The translations under genes and the position numbers were made by a program. Shown here in pieces: positions 18,527-28,096 of a stretch of DNA of 64,000 bases. The notes under the pieces are model-generated. The model made no database searches, was not told the origin of the DNA, and was given only the letters and a program-made list of their open reading frames with translations. The DNA is from Demequina flava (lineage in GTDB: Bacteria; Actinomycetota; Actinomycetes; Actinomycetales; Demequinaceae). The stretch is taken from positions 682,001 through 746,000 of the forward strand of contig NZ_BBRA01000001.1 in assembly GCF_000975035.1 (NCBI RefSeq), given 5' to 3'. The stretch's first letter is position 1. Each line of letters starts with the position of its first letter.

Positions 18527-19228
18527 GTGAACGCACCCCTAGTGACCGCAGTTCTGGCAACCACCTTGGTGGTGGCTGGTTGTTCAAGCGACGCCGGCGA
18601 TCCTGACGCCACCGTCACTTCGACGGAGCCCGCCACCGAAACCACGGCATCGGCTGAATCCAGCACCTCCGCCACGTCGCAAACTGACGCCGACATCGAT
18701 GTTGACTCTGGCACCTCCCCAAGCGCCGACGCCCAGGATGCGGAAGGTAGCGCTTCGCTGGGAACCGCATTCGCGACAATCGAGATCACCCTGCCGGGCC
18801 AGTGGCAGTACGAGGGCACGTACGGCGACGGCGCTCTGCCCTACGCCGTGCTGGTCGATGCCTCTCAAGCCTTCGACCTCTCGGAGCCCGGCTCCGACGC
18901 TTACAAGGAGTCGGTCTGGCTTCAGGTCGAGACGTACCGAGTGGGCGACCAATGGCCTTACGGCGACGCGACGCCTGACGACCCTGCGGCACTGGGCGAC
19001 CAGATTGCCGAGGCCACCGGCGGAAGTGCCGAGGGGCTCGACGGTCGCGACGTGTCCATCGTGCACGCGACGTACGAGGAAGACGGCCAGCAGATCGACG
19101 ATCTCTACGCACTTCACGGCGACGTGTGGATTCTGGCGCGCGCCCATAACGTCGATGTCCCGGGATACGTCGATGGCGAGGACGTCGAGATCTTGACGGC
19201 CGTGCTGGAGACATCCCAGATCAAGTAG
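18527..19228 (+). CDS. Hypothetical lipoprotein
   Basis: The GTG at 18527, behind GGAGGAG at 18517-18523, gives 233 residues. The signal peptide ends in a lipobox, VVAGCSSD, so the protein should be anchored to the outer face of the membrane. About 50 residues of Thr/Ser/Asp-rich linker follow, then a compact domain with a LPGQWQYEG start and LQVETYRVGDQWPYGDATPDD. I do not recognise the domain. It stands alone between two terminators. Confidence 0.75.
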   Translation: MNAPLVTAVLATTLVVAGCSSDAGDPDATVTSTEPATETTASAESSTSATSQTDADIDVDSGTSPSADAQDAEGSASLGTAFATIEITLPGQWQYEGTYGDGALPYAVLVDASQAFDLSEPGSDAYKESVWLQVETYRVGDQWPYGDATPDDPAALGDQIAEATGGSAEGLDGRDVSIVHATYEEDGQQIDDLYALHGDVWILARAHNVDVPGYVDGEDVEILTAVLETSQIK

Positions 19229-19242
19229 CCGCTCACCAACGA

Positions 19243-19276
19243 AAAACGACGGCCAGGGTGACCTGACCGTCGTTTT
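19243..19276. terminator. Bidirectional terminator between lipoprotein gene and guaA
   Basis: AAAACGACGGcCAGG pairs with CCTGaCCGTCGTTTT around a 4-base loop. A runs on one side and T runs on the other serve both converging genes. Confidence 0.9.
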
Positions 19277-19314
19277 ACCGCCGCGTATGTACGGCCAGGG
19301 GAAATGTGCTCCCC

Positions 19315-20892
19315 TTACTCCCACTCGATGGTGCCCGGCGGCTTGCTCGTGACATCGAGCGTGACGCGGTTGATCTCGGGCACCTCGTTGGTGATGCGGT
19401 TGGAGATGTGCGCGAGCGTCTCGTAGGGCAGGCGCGACCAGTCGGCGGTCATGGCGTCTTCGGAGGACACGGGCCGCAGCACGACTGGGTGGCCGTAGGT
19501 GCGGCCGTCGCCCTGGACGCCCACGGAGCGGACGTCGGCGAGGAGCACCACGGGGCACTGCCAGATCTCGTTGTCGAGGCCCGCCTTGGTGAGCTCTTCG
19601 CGCGCGATGAGGTCCGCGGCGCGCAGGATCTCCAGACGCTCCTGAGTGACCTCACCAATGATGCGGATACCGAGGCCGGGTCCAGGGAAGGGCTGGCGGC
19701 CCACGATGTCCTCGGGGATGCCGAGCTCGCGGCCCACCGCGCGAACCTCGTCCTTAAACAGGGTGCGCAGTGGCTCGACGAGCGAAAACTGCAAGTCCTC
19801 CGGCAAACCGCCCACGTTGTGGTGGCTCTTGATGTTGGCCGCACCCTCGCCGCCGCCGGACTCGACGACGTCCGGGTAGAGCGTGCCTTGCACGAGGAAC
19901 TCGACGTCCTCGCCGTGAGCACCGGCCTCTTCAACCACCTGGCGCGCGGAGTCCTCGAACACGCGGATGAACTCGCGGCCAATGATCTTGCGCTTGGTCT
20001 CGGGGTCGGACACTCCCGCGAGCGCGTCCAGGAAGCGTTCCTTCTCATCGCGAATGATGAGGCGCACGCCGGTCGAGTCGACGAAGTCCTTCTCGATCTG
20101 CTCGACCTCGCCGGCGCGCATGAGGCCGTGGTCGACGTGAATACATGTGAGCTGATCGCCGACGGCCTTCTGCACGATCGCAGCCGCAACGGCGGAGTCA
20201 ACGCCGCCGGACAGCGCGCAGATGACGCGCTTGTCGCCAACCTGGGCGCGGATGCGCTCGACCTGCTCGTCGATGACGTTGGCGCTGGTCCAGTCGGCCT
20301 TGAGGCCAGCGACGCGGAACAGGAAGTTCTCGATGGAGGCCTGACCCAGCGGGGAGTGCTTCACCTCGGGGTGCCACTGGACGCCACACATGCGCTTGTC
20401 GAGATTCTCGAAAGCGGCAACGGGAGCGCCGTCGGTTTGCGCCAGGACCGTAAAGCCATCCGGTGCGGCGTGGACGGCGTCTCCGTGACTCATCCAGACG
20501 GTCTGCTCGATGGGGCTGCCCGCAAGCGATTCACCCTGCTGCCCGATCTCGGCAGTGGTGCGGCCATACTCGCGCTTGCCGGTCTGAGCGACGGTGCCGC
20601 CGAGGACCTGCGCCATGGCCTGGAAGCCGTAGCAAATGCCCATGACGGGGACGCCTGCGTCGAAGATTGCGGGGTCGATGCTGGGCGCACCTTCCGCATA
20701 GACGGACGACGGACCGCCGGACAAGATGATGGCAGCCGGGTCCTTCGCGAGCATGCGCTCGGCACTCATGGAGTGGGGAACGACCTCGGAGTAGACGTTG
20801 GCTTCGCGGACGCGGCGCGCGATGAGCTGCGCGTACTGGGCGCCGAAGTCGACGACCAGGACGGGCCGATGCTCGGTGGGCTGGGCAGTCAT
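19315..20892 (-). CDS. guaA: GMP synthase (glutamine-hydrolysing)
   Basis: GuaA converts XMP to GMP using ammonia from glutamine. The 525-residue protein has an N-terminal class I amidotransferase domain, with C87 in [10 protein letters not shown] and the His-Glu pair in [10 protein letters not shown]. The C-terminal ATP-pyrophosphatase domain has the PP-loop [10 protein letters not shown]. It ends with the conserved dimerisation sequence KPPGTIEWE. The start overlaps the stop of the DUF3817 gene upstream. With guaB at 51462 it completes the IMP to GMP branch in this window. Confidence 0.97.
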   Translation of the reverse strand: MTAQPTEHRPVLVVDFGAQYAQLIARRVREANVYSEVVPHSMSAERMLAKDPAAIILSGGPSSVYAEGAPSIDPAIFDAGVPVMGICYGFQAMAQVLGGTVAQTGKREYGRTTAEIGQQGESLAGSPIEQTVWMSHGDAVHAAPDGFTVLAQTDGAPVAAFENLDKRMCGVQWHPEVKHSPLGQASIENFLFRVAGLKADWTSANVIDEQVERIRAQVGDKRVICALSGGVDSAVAAAIVQKAVGDQLTCIHVDHGLMRAGEVEQIEKDFVDSTGVRLIIRDEKERFLDALAGVSDPETKRKIIGREFIRVFEDSARQVVEEAGAHGEDVEFLVQGTLYPDVVESGGGEGAANIKSHHNVGGLPEDLQFSLVEPLRTLFKDEVRAVGRELGIPEDIVGRQPFPGPGLGIRIIGEVTQERLEILRAADLIAREELTKAGLDNEIWQCPVVLLADVRSVGVQGDGRTYGHPVVLRPVSSEDAMTADWSRLPYETLAHISNRITNEVPEINRVTLDVTSKPPGTIEWE

Positions 20893-21251
20893 GCGGTCTC
20901 CTTGACGGCGGGCTCAAGTTCGCGGGCAATCCGCTTTTCGATAAAGAACGACAGTAGCGGGACAACTCCGCCGAGGACCATCGTGAGCAGGCGGCCGTAG
21001 CCCCAGCGCGCCTGCATCCATAGCTGCATCACGGTGATCACGTAGACGATGTACACGAACCCGTGGACCTGCGCGAGGATCGAGAATCCCGACTCCCAGG
21101 ATTCCGGGGTGTTCAGCGCCGGGATGTAGCGAAGCATCGCGAGAAACACGATGATCAGCAGGGTGCCTGTGATGATCGCCATCACCTTGTAGCGCTTCAG
21201 GGCTCCAGGGGTGACGGCCGATGCTGTGGCCGGCTGAGCGGACTCAGTCAC
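20889..21251 (-). CDS. DUF3817 membrane protein
   Basis: This 120-residue protein has three to four membrane helices ([61 protein letters not shown]), matching the actinobacterial DUF3817 family of unknown function. The GTG start at 21249-21251 overlaps by four bases (GTGA) the stop of a remnant SURF1 reading frame. It was therefore once translationally coupled to SURF1. That coupling has been broken by the island now lying upstream. A paralogue lies at 60285. Confidence 0.85.
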   Translation of the reverse strand: MTESAQPATASAVTPGALKRYKVMAIITGTLLIIVFLAMLRYIPALNTPESWESGFSILAQVHGFVYIVYVITVMQLWMQARWGYGRLLTMVLGGVVPLLSFFIEKRIARELEPAVKETA

Positions 21252-21336
21252 GAGGGTCCTTCCTTCAGGGCGGGGTCGGGGGTTTCCGCGTCCTCGTCAA
21301 TGGGGTCACGCGGCACCCGTCCATTGTCCCGTATCC
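21248..21336 (-). pseudogene. Displaced original 3' end of the SURF1 gene
   Basis: The complement of 21336-21248 reads RIRDNGRVPRDPIDEDAET followed by [10 protein letters not shown] and a stop. Its first 15-16 residues match the C-terminus of the intact SURF1 protein at 31279-32061 (IRDNGRVPRDPIDED), and the next residues are similar but diverged (AETPDPAL against MEAPNPAL). Nothing upstream of 21336 resembles SURF1. The fragment ends by overlapping the DUF3817 start. I read it as the ancestral SURF1 3' end cut off by insertion of the 10-kb island. Confidence 0.8.
21290..21336 (+). repeat. 47-bp direct repeat, left copy (att-like)
   Basis: The 47 bases are identical to 31306-31352 and in the same orientation, 10,016 bases apart. 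They begin GTCCTCGTCAATGGGG and end ATTGTCCCGTATCC. The repeat lies in the SURF1 coding sequence at both sites. Outside the core, similarity continues on the SURF1 3' side only, with mismatches. Confidence 0.95.
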
Positions 21337-21424
21337 GAGAAGCACCTGTCGCCAGGCTACCCGTGTCCCTTCAAGCCGAGCCGACCCAGTCGTGCACGTC
21401 AATCGCAATCACCGGGACTCATAC

Positions 21425-23068
21425 TCATGCAACTCCTGGCACGACTGGAATCGCATCTAGTAGTCGCTTGGTGTATTCCTCGCTCGGGTTGTCAAAAATG
21501 TCATCGACGCGACCCTGCTCCACGACCAGGCCCTTCTCCATAACCGCCACACGATCCGCAATCATGCGGACGACGGCGAGATCGTGGGTGATGAAGAGGT
21601 AGGTCAAATCCAGTTCTCGCTGCAACTCGTCGAGAAGACGCAAAATCTGATCCTGCACAATCACGTCCAAAGCAGAAACCGCCTCGTCCAGTACGAGGAT
21701 TTCAGGCTTGAGAGCCAGCGCGCGGGCAATCGCGACTCGCTGCCGCTGCCCGCCGGACAATTCGTTGGGGTAACGGTTGAGTGCAGCTTGCGGGAGAGCC
21801 ACTTCGTTCATCAGTTCCTGCGCCCGGTGCTCTCGCTCCGTTGGCGTTCCTACCCCATGAATTGCCAAAGGCTCGATCACGGTGTTGCGCACGCTGTACT
21901 GCGGATCAAGGGTGCCGTAAGGGTCTTGAAACACCGGCTGGATACGCCGGCGCAGTTGAAGCATTTGAGATGCCGTTGCATCGCCGATATTTTGCCCGCC
22001 GACGGTGATCGTCCCTGAAGTCGACTTCTCTAGACCCAGCACCATCTTTGCGAGCGTCGACTTCCCGGAGCCGGATTCACCGACAATCGCGGTCGTGGTG
22101 CCAGCGGGTACGCCAATCGACACGCCATCGACTGCCTTCACCTCCGCTTTCTTGCGGCCACGCAAGGCATAGACCTTGCGTACGTCCTGGATGTCGATCA
22201 CTGCGGTAGGCGATTCCGCGACACTCGTGCCAACGCTACGCGCACCAGTTAGGATTCTCCTTGCCGCGACGCTGGGCGCGGCAGCGATGAGGCGCTTCGT
22301 ATAGGGATGGCGAGGGTCGGACAAGATTTCAACCGAGGGGCCCGCCTCCACGACCTTGCCGCGGTACATAACGACAAGGCGATCTGCGCGTTCGGCGGCG
22401 ACACCGAGATCGTGTGTGATGAGGATCATGGCAGTTCCATGTTCACTCGTCATGTTCTTGAGGTGGTCCAGGATTCGCCGTTGGACAGTTACGTCGAGGG
22501 CGGATGTCGGTTCATCTGCAATAAGGAGCTGCGGACGCGCACTCATGCCGATACCAATTAGCACTCGTTGCCGCATTCCACCAGAGAATTGGTGGGGGTA
22601 CTGGGAAGTGCGCGCCGATGCCTCGCCCAGCCCCGCCTGTTCAAGGAGCTCAACCGCTTTCAACTTCGCATCTGCCCTGCTCATGGACGCCGTGTTTGCG
22701 CGCAGCGTCTCTTCCACCTGGAAGCCGATGGGCCACACCGGGTTAAGGCTCGACATCGGGTCCTGCGGCACATATCCGATTTGGGATCCGCGGATCGATT
22801 CGAAGTCGCGTGCCGACATGTGCGTGAGGTCCTTGCCGTTGAACGCGATGGACCCCCGAGTAACGCGGCCGTTACTCGCAAGCATGCCGATGACGGCCTG
22901 AGACGTCGTCGACTTTCCAGACCCAGACTCACCGACCACCGCGACGGTTTCCCCCGGGTACACCGAGAAATTCACATCCGAAACTGCCTTGACGACCCCG
23001 CTTCCGGTGGTGAACTCCACATCAAGGTCACGCACTTCTAACAGGGGGCTTCTGCTGACTTGGGTCAT
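21425..23068 (-). CDS. Peptide ABC transporter, fused double ATP-binding protein (DppD-DppF type)
   Basis: This 547-residue protein carries two nucleotide-binding domains. The first has GESGSGKSTTSQ, FSGGMRQRVLIG and DEPTSALDVTVQ. The second has GESGSGKSTLAK, LSGGQRQRVAIARAL and LVLDEAVSALDVIVQ. Such fusions energise oligopeptide/dipeptide importers. The ATG at 23066-23068 overlaps the stop of the permease gene (ATGA), so I choose it over an open frame 52 codons longer. It is the last gene of the oppA-B-C-DF unit, which ends about 90 bases from the left repeat. Confidence 0.93.
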   Translation of the reverse strand: MTQVSRSPLLEVRDLDVEFTTGSGVVKAVSDVNFSVYPGETVAVVGESGSGKSTTSQAVIGMLASNGRVTRGSIAFNGKDLTHMSARDFESIRGSQIGYVPQDPMSSLNPVWPIGFQVEETLRANTASMSRADAKLKAVELLEQAGLGEASARTSQYPHQFSGGMRQRVLIGIGMSARPQLLIADEPTSALDVTVQRRILDHLKNMTSEHGTAMILITHDLGVAAERADRLVVMYRGKVVEAGPSVEILSDPRHPYTKRLIAAAPSVAARRILTGARSVGTSVAESPTAVIDIQDVRKVYALRGRKKAEVKAVDGVSIGVPAGTTTAIVGESGSGKSTLAKMVLGLEKSTSGTITVGGQNIGDATASQMLQLRRRIQPVFQDPYGTLDPQYSVRNTVIEPLAIHGVGTPTEREHRAQELMNEVALPQAALNRYPNELSGGQRQRVAIARALALKPEILVLDEAVSALDVIVQDQILRLLDELQRELDLTYLFITHDLAVVRMIADRVAVMEKGLVVEQGRVDDIFDNPSEEYTKRLLDAIPVVPGVA

Positions 23069-24018
23069 CGGCGAGTCCGCTCCTTTGGATCCAAGGCGTC
23101 TCGCAATACGTCCCCAAGCATGAGGAACGACAAGACGGTGATTGACAAAGCGCCTGCTGGATACACCAGCAAGAGTGGGTTCGTCCGCAGCGAAGATTGG
23201 GCTTGGCTTATGTCGTTGCCCCACGACATCGTGGAAGCAGGAAGCCCGATTCCCAGGTAGGACAGCGTCGACTCGGCAACAATGAAAGTCCCCAGCGAGA
23301 CTGTCGCCACCGCAATGACGGGACCGAGCGAGTTAGGGACAACATGGCGCACGAGCGTCTTGAACGGCGATAGTCCGAGCGATGTCACGGCAGTCACGTA
23401 GTCAGATTTACGCGCGCTCAACACTGCACCCCGCGCAATGCGGGCAATTTGGGGCCAGGCAAAGACCGCAATGACGACAGCAACGAGGATCGCGGTGCGC
23501 TCATTCGACACTGACATCATGACGATCGCGCCCAGAACCATCGGGATCGCGAAGAAGATGTCGACCACCCGGGAAAGGATGGAATCGAGTATTCCACCGT
23601 AGAAGCCGGCAAGCGCCCCAACAATGCCACCAAAGGCAGTGGCGAGGAGCATGGCCAAGAGGCCAACCATCACTGATGCACGCGCACCGTAGATCACACG
23701 CGAGTACACATCACATCCTTGAACGGTGAAGCCGAAGGGGTGTCCCATCTGGGGTGGTCCATCCGAGTTCGCGAGCAGGCAGCCCTCGTCGGGCGACACA
23801 CTCGTGAACCAACTCGGGAAGGCCGCGACAGTCACAACCAAAGAGATGAGGATGGCCGAAGTCCAGAAGAGCGGCCGCTTGCGAATGGACATCCATACGT
23901 CGCTCCACACCGAACGGGGTTTGGTGCCTGCGTCGAGCGTGGGTTCAGAAATCCTCACATCGTCGTCGTCGAAGGGCGCAACGTAACGCTCGGACGGAAA
24001 TGGTGAACTAGTTGGCAT
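23065..24018 (-). CDS. Peptide ABC transporter permease (DppC/OppC type)
   Basis: The ATG at 24016-24018 overlaps the end of the upstream permease gene and gives 317 residues. A cytoplasmic N-terminus of about 55 residues precedes the first membrane helix (LFWTSAILISLVVTVAAFPSWF). Five more helices follow, with the inner-membrane permease signature near AGFYGGILDSILSRVVDIFFAIP and the EAA-like region TSLGLSPFKTLVRHVVPNSLGPV. It pairs with the DppB-type permease to form the membrane channel of the importer. Confidence 0.92.
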   Translation of the reverse strand: MPTSSPFPSERYVAPFDDDDVRISEPTLDAGTKPRSVWSDVWMSIRKRPLFWTSAILISLVVTVAAFPSWFTSVSPDEGCLLANSDGPPQMGHPFGFTVQGCDVYSRVIYGARASVMVGLLAMLLATAFGGIVGALAGFYGGILDSILSRVVDIFFAIPMVLGAIVMMSVSNERTAILVAVVIAVFAWPQIARIARGAVLSARKSDYVTAVTSLGLSPFKTLVRHVVPNSLGPVIAVATVSLGTFIVAESTLSYLGIGLPASTMSWGNDISQAQSSLRTNPLLLVYPAGALSITVLSFLMLGDVLRDALDPKERTRR

Positions 24019-24937
24019 AGCGGATCCTGGGGTCGAGTACGGCGTACAGGAGGTCAACGAGGAGATTCGCGAAGATGAAGATGATGACCATCACCGCAAC
24101 GATCGAAACAATGGTGGGTCCGTCCCCAAGCTGGACAGCGCGGTAGACCGTGCCACCGATTCCGTTGATGTTGAAGATGCCTTCCGTAACGATTGCACCC
24201 ACCATGAGCGAACCTAGGTCGACGCCGAGGAAGGTAACCACGGGGATCAGGGAGTTACGAAGCACGTGCACAGAGATGACCCTCCGGCGCGGAAGGCCCT
24301 TCGCCGTCGCGGTCCTCACGTGATCCATTGCCTGCGTCTCAACCACGGACGACCGCGTAAGTCTCACGATGTACGCGAACGACGCAGTCGCGAGCACAAT
24401 GGCGGGCAATACATAGTCTCCCCAGCTTGCGTTTGCTCCGACCGTGGGCGAGGCCCACCCCAGTTTCACCGCAAAGATGTACTGCAGCACGTAGCCGGTC
24501 ACAAAAGTCGGTATCGAGATCAGCAGGAGGCTCACGACTAGCGCTGACGCATCGAAGAATTTTCCCTTACGCAACCCCGCAACAAGGCCAATGGAGATTC
24601 CCGCGACGGCCTCGAAGAGGAGCGCGAGAGTGGCTAGCTGCAACGTCGCAGGAAACGCGTTCATGATGACTTCAGAGACCGGTCGACCGGTGTAAGTGGT
24701 CCCCAGGTCACCGTGAAGCAACCCCCATATGTAATGGAAATACTGGATGATGAACGGATCGTTGAGGTGAAACTGCTCGCGGATCTGCGTTAGGAGAGCT
24801 TCCGGCGGCTGCCGTTCCCCAAACAATGCACGAATAGGGTCACCCGGCAGAGCGAAGACCATGAAATAGATGAGGAACGTCGACCCAAAGAAGACTGGGA
24901 TCAACTGCAGTAGGCGCTTACCTGCATATGTGAGCAA
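24008..24937 (-). CDS. Peptide ABC transporter permease (DppB/OppB type)
   Basis: This 309-residue protein has the standard start MLTYAGKRLLQLIPVFFGSTFLIY and FALPGDPI. Six membrane helices are present, with an EAA loop near TATAKGLPRRRVISVHVLRNSLIPV and a C-terminus LDPRIRYAN. It is the second gene of the transporter unit. A long hairpin lies between it and the substrate-binding protein gene. Confidence 0.93.
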   Translation of the reverse strand: MLTYAGKRLLQLIPVFFGSTFLIYFMVFALPGDPIRALFGERQPPEALLTQIREQFHLNDPFIIQYFHYIWGLLHGDLGTTYTGRPVSEVIMNAFPATLQLATLALLFEAVAGISIGLVAGLRKGKFFDASALVVSLLLISIPTFVTGYVLQYIFAVKLGWASPTVGANASWGDYVLPAIVLATASFAYIVRLTRSSVVETQAMDHVRTATAKGLPRRRVISVHVLRNSLIPVVTFLGVDLGSLMVGAIVTEGIFNINGIGGTVYRAVQLGDGPTIVSIVAVMVIIFIFANLLVDLLYAVLDPRIRYAN

Positions 24938-24980
24938 TGGGGGCCTCCGTGGCGCCCTTTTCAGGGCTCCCGTGACTGGG

Positions 24981-25037
24981 GCGCAGTGCTCGGTCGGAGC
25001 ATTTCGGGGAGGGGCTTCCTCCGGCCGAGCACTGCGC
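24981..25037 (-). terminator. Intercistronic hairpin between oppA-like and dppB-like genes
   Basis: GCGCAGTGCTCGGTCGG (24981-24997) pairs with CCGGCCGAGCACTGCGC (25021-25037) over 17 positions, with one wobble and a 23-base loop. There is no T run. It probably lowers transcription into the permease genes, or stabilises the upstream message, so that the binding protein is made in excess. Confidence 0.65.
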
Positions 25038-25056
25038 AGGATCTACACGTGGATCG

Positions 25057-26694
25057 TTAGGACTCAGTCCCAGTGATTTCGTAGTAGAGAGGTGCGGAGT
25101 CCCAGCCGAAATCGACGTTGTCGACAGTTTCGGACCACACTCCGACAACGTTCTGGTACCAAAGCGGAATCATCGGGAGATCTGCCATCAAGATCTCCTC
25201 GGCATCCTGATACAGCTCGATGCTCTGCTCCAGGCTCTCGGCGTTGGCTGCGGCATCGAGCGCCGCGTCCATCTCATCCGATGCGTATCCCTCGAAGTTA
25301 TAGGTTGAGGTCGAGCCAAACAGCGGAGCGATGAAGTTTGCAAGCGATGGGTAGTCAGCCTGCCAGCCGGCACGCGTCGCTCCCGTCAGCGTGCCGCCCA
25401 CTCGCGGCTCAAGCGAGGCCGAGAACGACGGGTATGGGTTCCCTTGTGCCTCAATTCCGAGAACGTTTGAAATCGAGTTCGCGACTGCGTCAACCCAGAT
25501 CTGGTGTGGAGCATCCGAGTTGTAGTCGATGGTGAAGGTCTCGTCGTAGGGCGCGATCGCATCGGCTTCCGCCCAAAGCGCTTGGGCAGCCTCAGCGTCA
25601 TAGTCGAGCACCTCTGCTCCCGCGAGGGAATCCGACCAACCATCGACCACGGGAGAGGTAAAGTCCGTCGCCGGCGAACGCGTGCCGTCGAAGATCGTCT
25701 CGGTGATCTCTTCACGGTTGATCGCCATCGAGATCGCTGCGCGGCGCAGTTCGCCCTCCTCGCCACTCCAGTGGTCGAGGTAGAACGGGATGTTGAGCCC
25801 CTGGTTGATGGCAGCCGCCTGGTTAACGGAACGAGCTTCAAAGTCAGACTCAAACGTGGCCAGAGCGTTGTCTGGGATCTCGTCAAGCACATCGAGGTTT
25901 CCAGCCTGCGCATCTGCATAGGCCGCGTCCGCTGAGCCATAGAACACGAACGTCAAGCCATCGTTCTGGGCCTGACGCACTCCCGTGTAATCGGGGTTTG
26001 CAACCAGCGCGATCTGCTCGTTGTGAAGCCACGCACCTTCGCCTTCGAGCATGTACGGGCCGTTGCCGATGGGGTTTTCGCCGTAAGCAGCGATGTCTTC
26101 GTAAGCCACCGAGGGCATAGGCATGTATGCGGTGTAGCCCAGTCGTAGCGGCCAGTCGGACTGCGGAGCCGTGAGCTCGACCTCGAAGGTGAGGTCATCA
26201 ACCACAGTAAGCCCGGTCAGTTCCGAGTCCTCCGAGTCGCTGTAGCCGACGATGTTGTCAAAGAAGTAAGCACCTCCCTGAGCATTGGAAAGGAGGGCGC
26301 CATACTGCCACGCATCCACGAAGGAATCTGAAGTCACCGCCTCGCCATTCGTGAACTTCTGACCATCCTTGAGGGTCACGGTCCAAGTGATGTTGTCGTC
26401 GCTCTCGATGGACTCCGCAACATCCATTTCGATCGAGCCATCGGCGTTATATGAGACAAGACCAGCGAAAAGTGCGGTCATGATCTTGCCGCTGCCGGAC
26501 TCCTGAATCTCCGTGGTCACCAACGGGTACAGGGGCTCAGTTCCGTTGGCCGTGATGATGACGGGGTCCGTAGACCCGGCCTGGTCGCTCGAGGACGCGT
26601 CGCTATCGGAAGCGCCGTCTGAACACGCGGCGAGGGAGAGGGCGGTCGCCGCGGTGGCGGCGAATGCAAGGCCCTTCATGATTGATCGTGCCAT
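25057..26694 (-). CDS. Peptide ABC transporter substrate-binding lipoprotein
   Basis: The ATG at 26692-26694, behind AGGAGG, gives 545 residues. The signal peptide ends at the lipobox LAACSDG. The body is an SBP family 5 (OppA/DppA) domain, with LVSYNADGSIEMDVAESIESDD, WTVTLKDGQKFTNGEAVTSDSF and near the C-terminus ADLPMIPLWYQN. It should capture peptides at the outer membrane face for the permeases downstream. Peptide length and sequence preference cannot be read. The open frame extends 25 codons further but lacks a signal peptide start. Confidence 0.93.
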   Translation of the reverse strand: MARSIMKGLAFAATAATALSLAACSDGASDSDASSSDQAGSTDPVIITANGTEPLYPLVTTEIQESGSGKIMTALFAGLVSYNADGSIEMDVAESIESDDNITWTVTLKDGQKFTNGEAVTSDSFVDAWQYGALLSNAQGGAYFFDNIVGYSDSEDSELTGLTVVDDLTFEVELTAPQSDWPLRLGYTAYMPMPSVAYEDIAAYGENPIGNGPYMLEGEGAWLHNEQIALVANPDYTGVRQAQNDGLTFVFYGSADAAYADAQAGNLDVLDEIPDNALATFESDFEARSVNQAAAINQGLNIPFYLDHWSGEEGELRRAAISMAINREEITETIFDGTRSPATDFTSPVVDGWSDSLAGAEVLDYDAEAAQALWAEADAIAPYDETFTIDYNSDAPHQIWVDAVANSISNVLGIEAQGNPYPSFSASLEPRVGGTLTGATRAGWQADYPSLANFIAPLFGSTSTYNFEGYASDEMDAALDAAANAESLEQSIELYQDAEEILMADLPMIPLWYQNVVGVWSETVDNVDFGWDSAPLYYEITGTES

Positions 26695-26915
26695 GGGTGG
26701 GTTCCTCCTAGGTGTGGATGCAGGCGCTGGGGGATGACCTGCTGCGGTGCGCGCTGGACGCACCCTCATATGGCCCTGCTGGCAGAACTCCCAAAATTAG
26801 GGTTATCGTCCAGCAACATCACATATGAACGCCCTTCGCAAGCCACACCTTACAAGCATGTCGTGTTTCGGCGATGTTAACTGTCGCATGCGAAGCGCGG
26901 GGGTAGGCTGTCCCC
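26695..26915. promoter_or_regulatory. Divergent control region of the island
   Basis: About 220 bases separate the transporter unit (minus strand) from the peptidase unit (plus strand). The middle is AT-rich for this genome (AAAATTAGGGTTATCG, about 26792-26807). CATATG occurs on both sides of it, at about 26766 and 26823. The AsnC/Lrp protein encoded by the island is the obvious candidate to bind here; this is inference from position. Confidence 0.4.
26904..26909 (+). promoter_or_regulatory. -10 box TAGGCT, probable leaderless start of the M24 peptidase gene
   Basis: TAGGCT ends six bases before the ATG at 26916 and no Shine-Dalgarno sequence precedes that ATG. Confidence 0.5.
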
Positions 26916-28094
26916 ATGACTTCAACACCACTTGCCCCCGCCCTGCCCCTGCTCATTCATGGCTCAACTGCTTCGGCAAACATGGCCCACGTGATCCACC
27001 ACGAGGTCCATGACCCGTTCTTGTACATCGAAACGGCCGACGGGAACCACGTCGCAATCAAGACTCTTGAAGTGGCGAGAATGCAGGAAGTCGCAGGCCT
27101 GACCGTGCACGCCTTGGACGAACTGGGCTATGACGAATTCACCGCTGCCGGTGACGACCCCGACGTAGCTGAGCTAAAGGCGCTCGTGCGAGCATGCACG
27201 TCGCTCGAGATCTCGGAAGCCGTCGTCCCACCGGAGTTCCCCACTGAACTCGCCGACGCGCTGCGGGCAAGTGGCCTCACGCTGCACACCGACCGCAAGC
27301 TCTTTGCGATGCGTCGTCGCGTGAAGTCAGGAGCATTACTCAAGAGCGTCCGGCGCGCGGTCAAGGCGGCAGAAGCAGGTCTTGCCACTGTCGCAACGGA
27401 ACTAGCGAACGCCACGGTCGGCGCAAATGGCGGCTTGATGCGCGAAGGCCAACCACTCACTTGCGAATTCCTACAGGAACAAGTGCGTATCGCCTTCTTG
27501 CGGAACGGGGCGACGGACGCCGGGATTATCGTCGCGCATGGCGAACAGACCTGCATCGGCCACCACGCCGGCTCAGGTCAGGTTTTCGAAGGAGAGCCTG
27601 TCACCGTCGATATTTGCCCCAAGGACACGGACGGCGGCGGGTGCGCGGATCTCACACGCACATTCGTGGTGGGACCCATCGACGACAAGTTGCAGCGCTA
27701 CTTTGCGCTGGTGCAGGAGTCTCTGGAAAAGACGTACGCGGCGCTCAAGCCAGGCGTCACTGCGGCAGAATTGCACGCTATCTCCTGCCAGCCCATGATC
27801 GATGCTGGCGAACCGACGCAACTCACTAAGGAGCCTGGCAAGCCAAATATCGAAGGCTACTTCCATTCGCTTGGCCACGGCGTGGGAATCGAAGTTCACG
27901 AGGCTCCGAGCCTTAACCAGAACCCCGAAGCCATCGTCGCCGGCGACGTGCTCGCACTAGAACCGGGCTGTTACCAGCAAGGGTTCGGAGGCGTCCGACT
28001 CGAGGACAACGTGCTCGTCACCGAGGAGGGATATGAGATTCTCTGCGACTATCCATACGACTTGACCCCGGTCGCTACCACGCGAGGTCGCTAA
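26916..28094 (+). CDS. M24-family metallopeptidase (Xaa-Pro dipeptidase/aminopeptidase type)
   Basis: This 392-residue protein has a creatinase-like N-terminal domain (LLIHGSTASANMAHV, HDPFLYIETADGNHVAI) and a pita-bread catalytic domain. All five metal ligands are in place: D232, D245, H321 in HSLGHGVGIEVHE, E349 in LEPG and E363 in GVRLEDNV. The family removes residues next to proline. No signal peptide is seen, so it acts in the cytoplasm, presumably on imported peptides. It is first in a unit with an M20 peptidase, an AsnC regulator and an aminotransferase. The N-terminal domain match supports the start. Confidence 0.9.
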   Translation: MTSTPLAPALPLLIHGSTASANMAHVIHHEVHDPFLYIETADGNHVAIKTLEVARMQEVAGLTVHALDELGYDEFTAAGDDPDVAELKALVRACTSLEISEAVVPPEFPTELADALRASGLTLHTDRKLFAMRRRVKSGALLKSVRRAVKAAEAGLATVATELANATVGANGGLMREGQPLTCEFLQEQVRIAFLRNGATDAGIIVAHGEQTCIGHHAGSGQVFEGEPVTVDICPKDTDGGGCADLTRTFVVGPIDDKLQRYFALVQESLEKTYAALKPGVTAAELHAISCQPMIDAGEPTQLTKEPGKPNIEGYFHSLGHGVGIEVHEAPSLNQNPEAIVAGDVLALEPGCYQQGFGGVRLEDNVLVTEEGYEILCDYPYDLTPVATTRGR

Positions 28095-28096
28095 GC

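Noticed and set aside
19306-21000. 564-codon plus-strand frame
   Set aside because: It is antisense to guaA and spans a gene boundary; no domain is recognisable.
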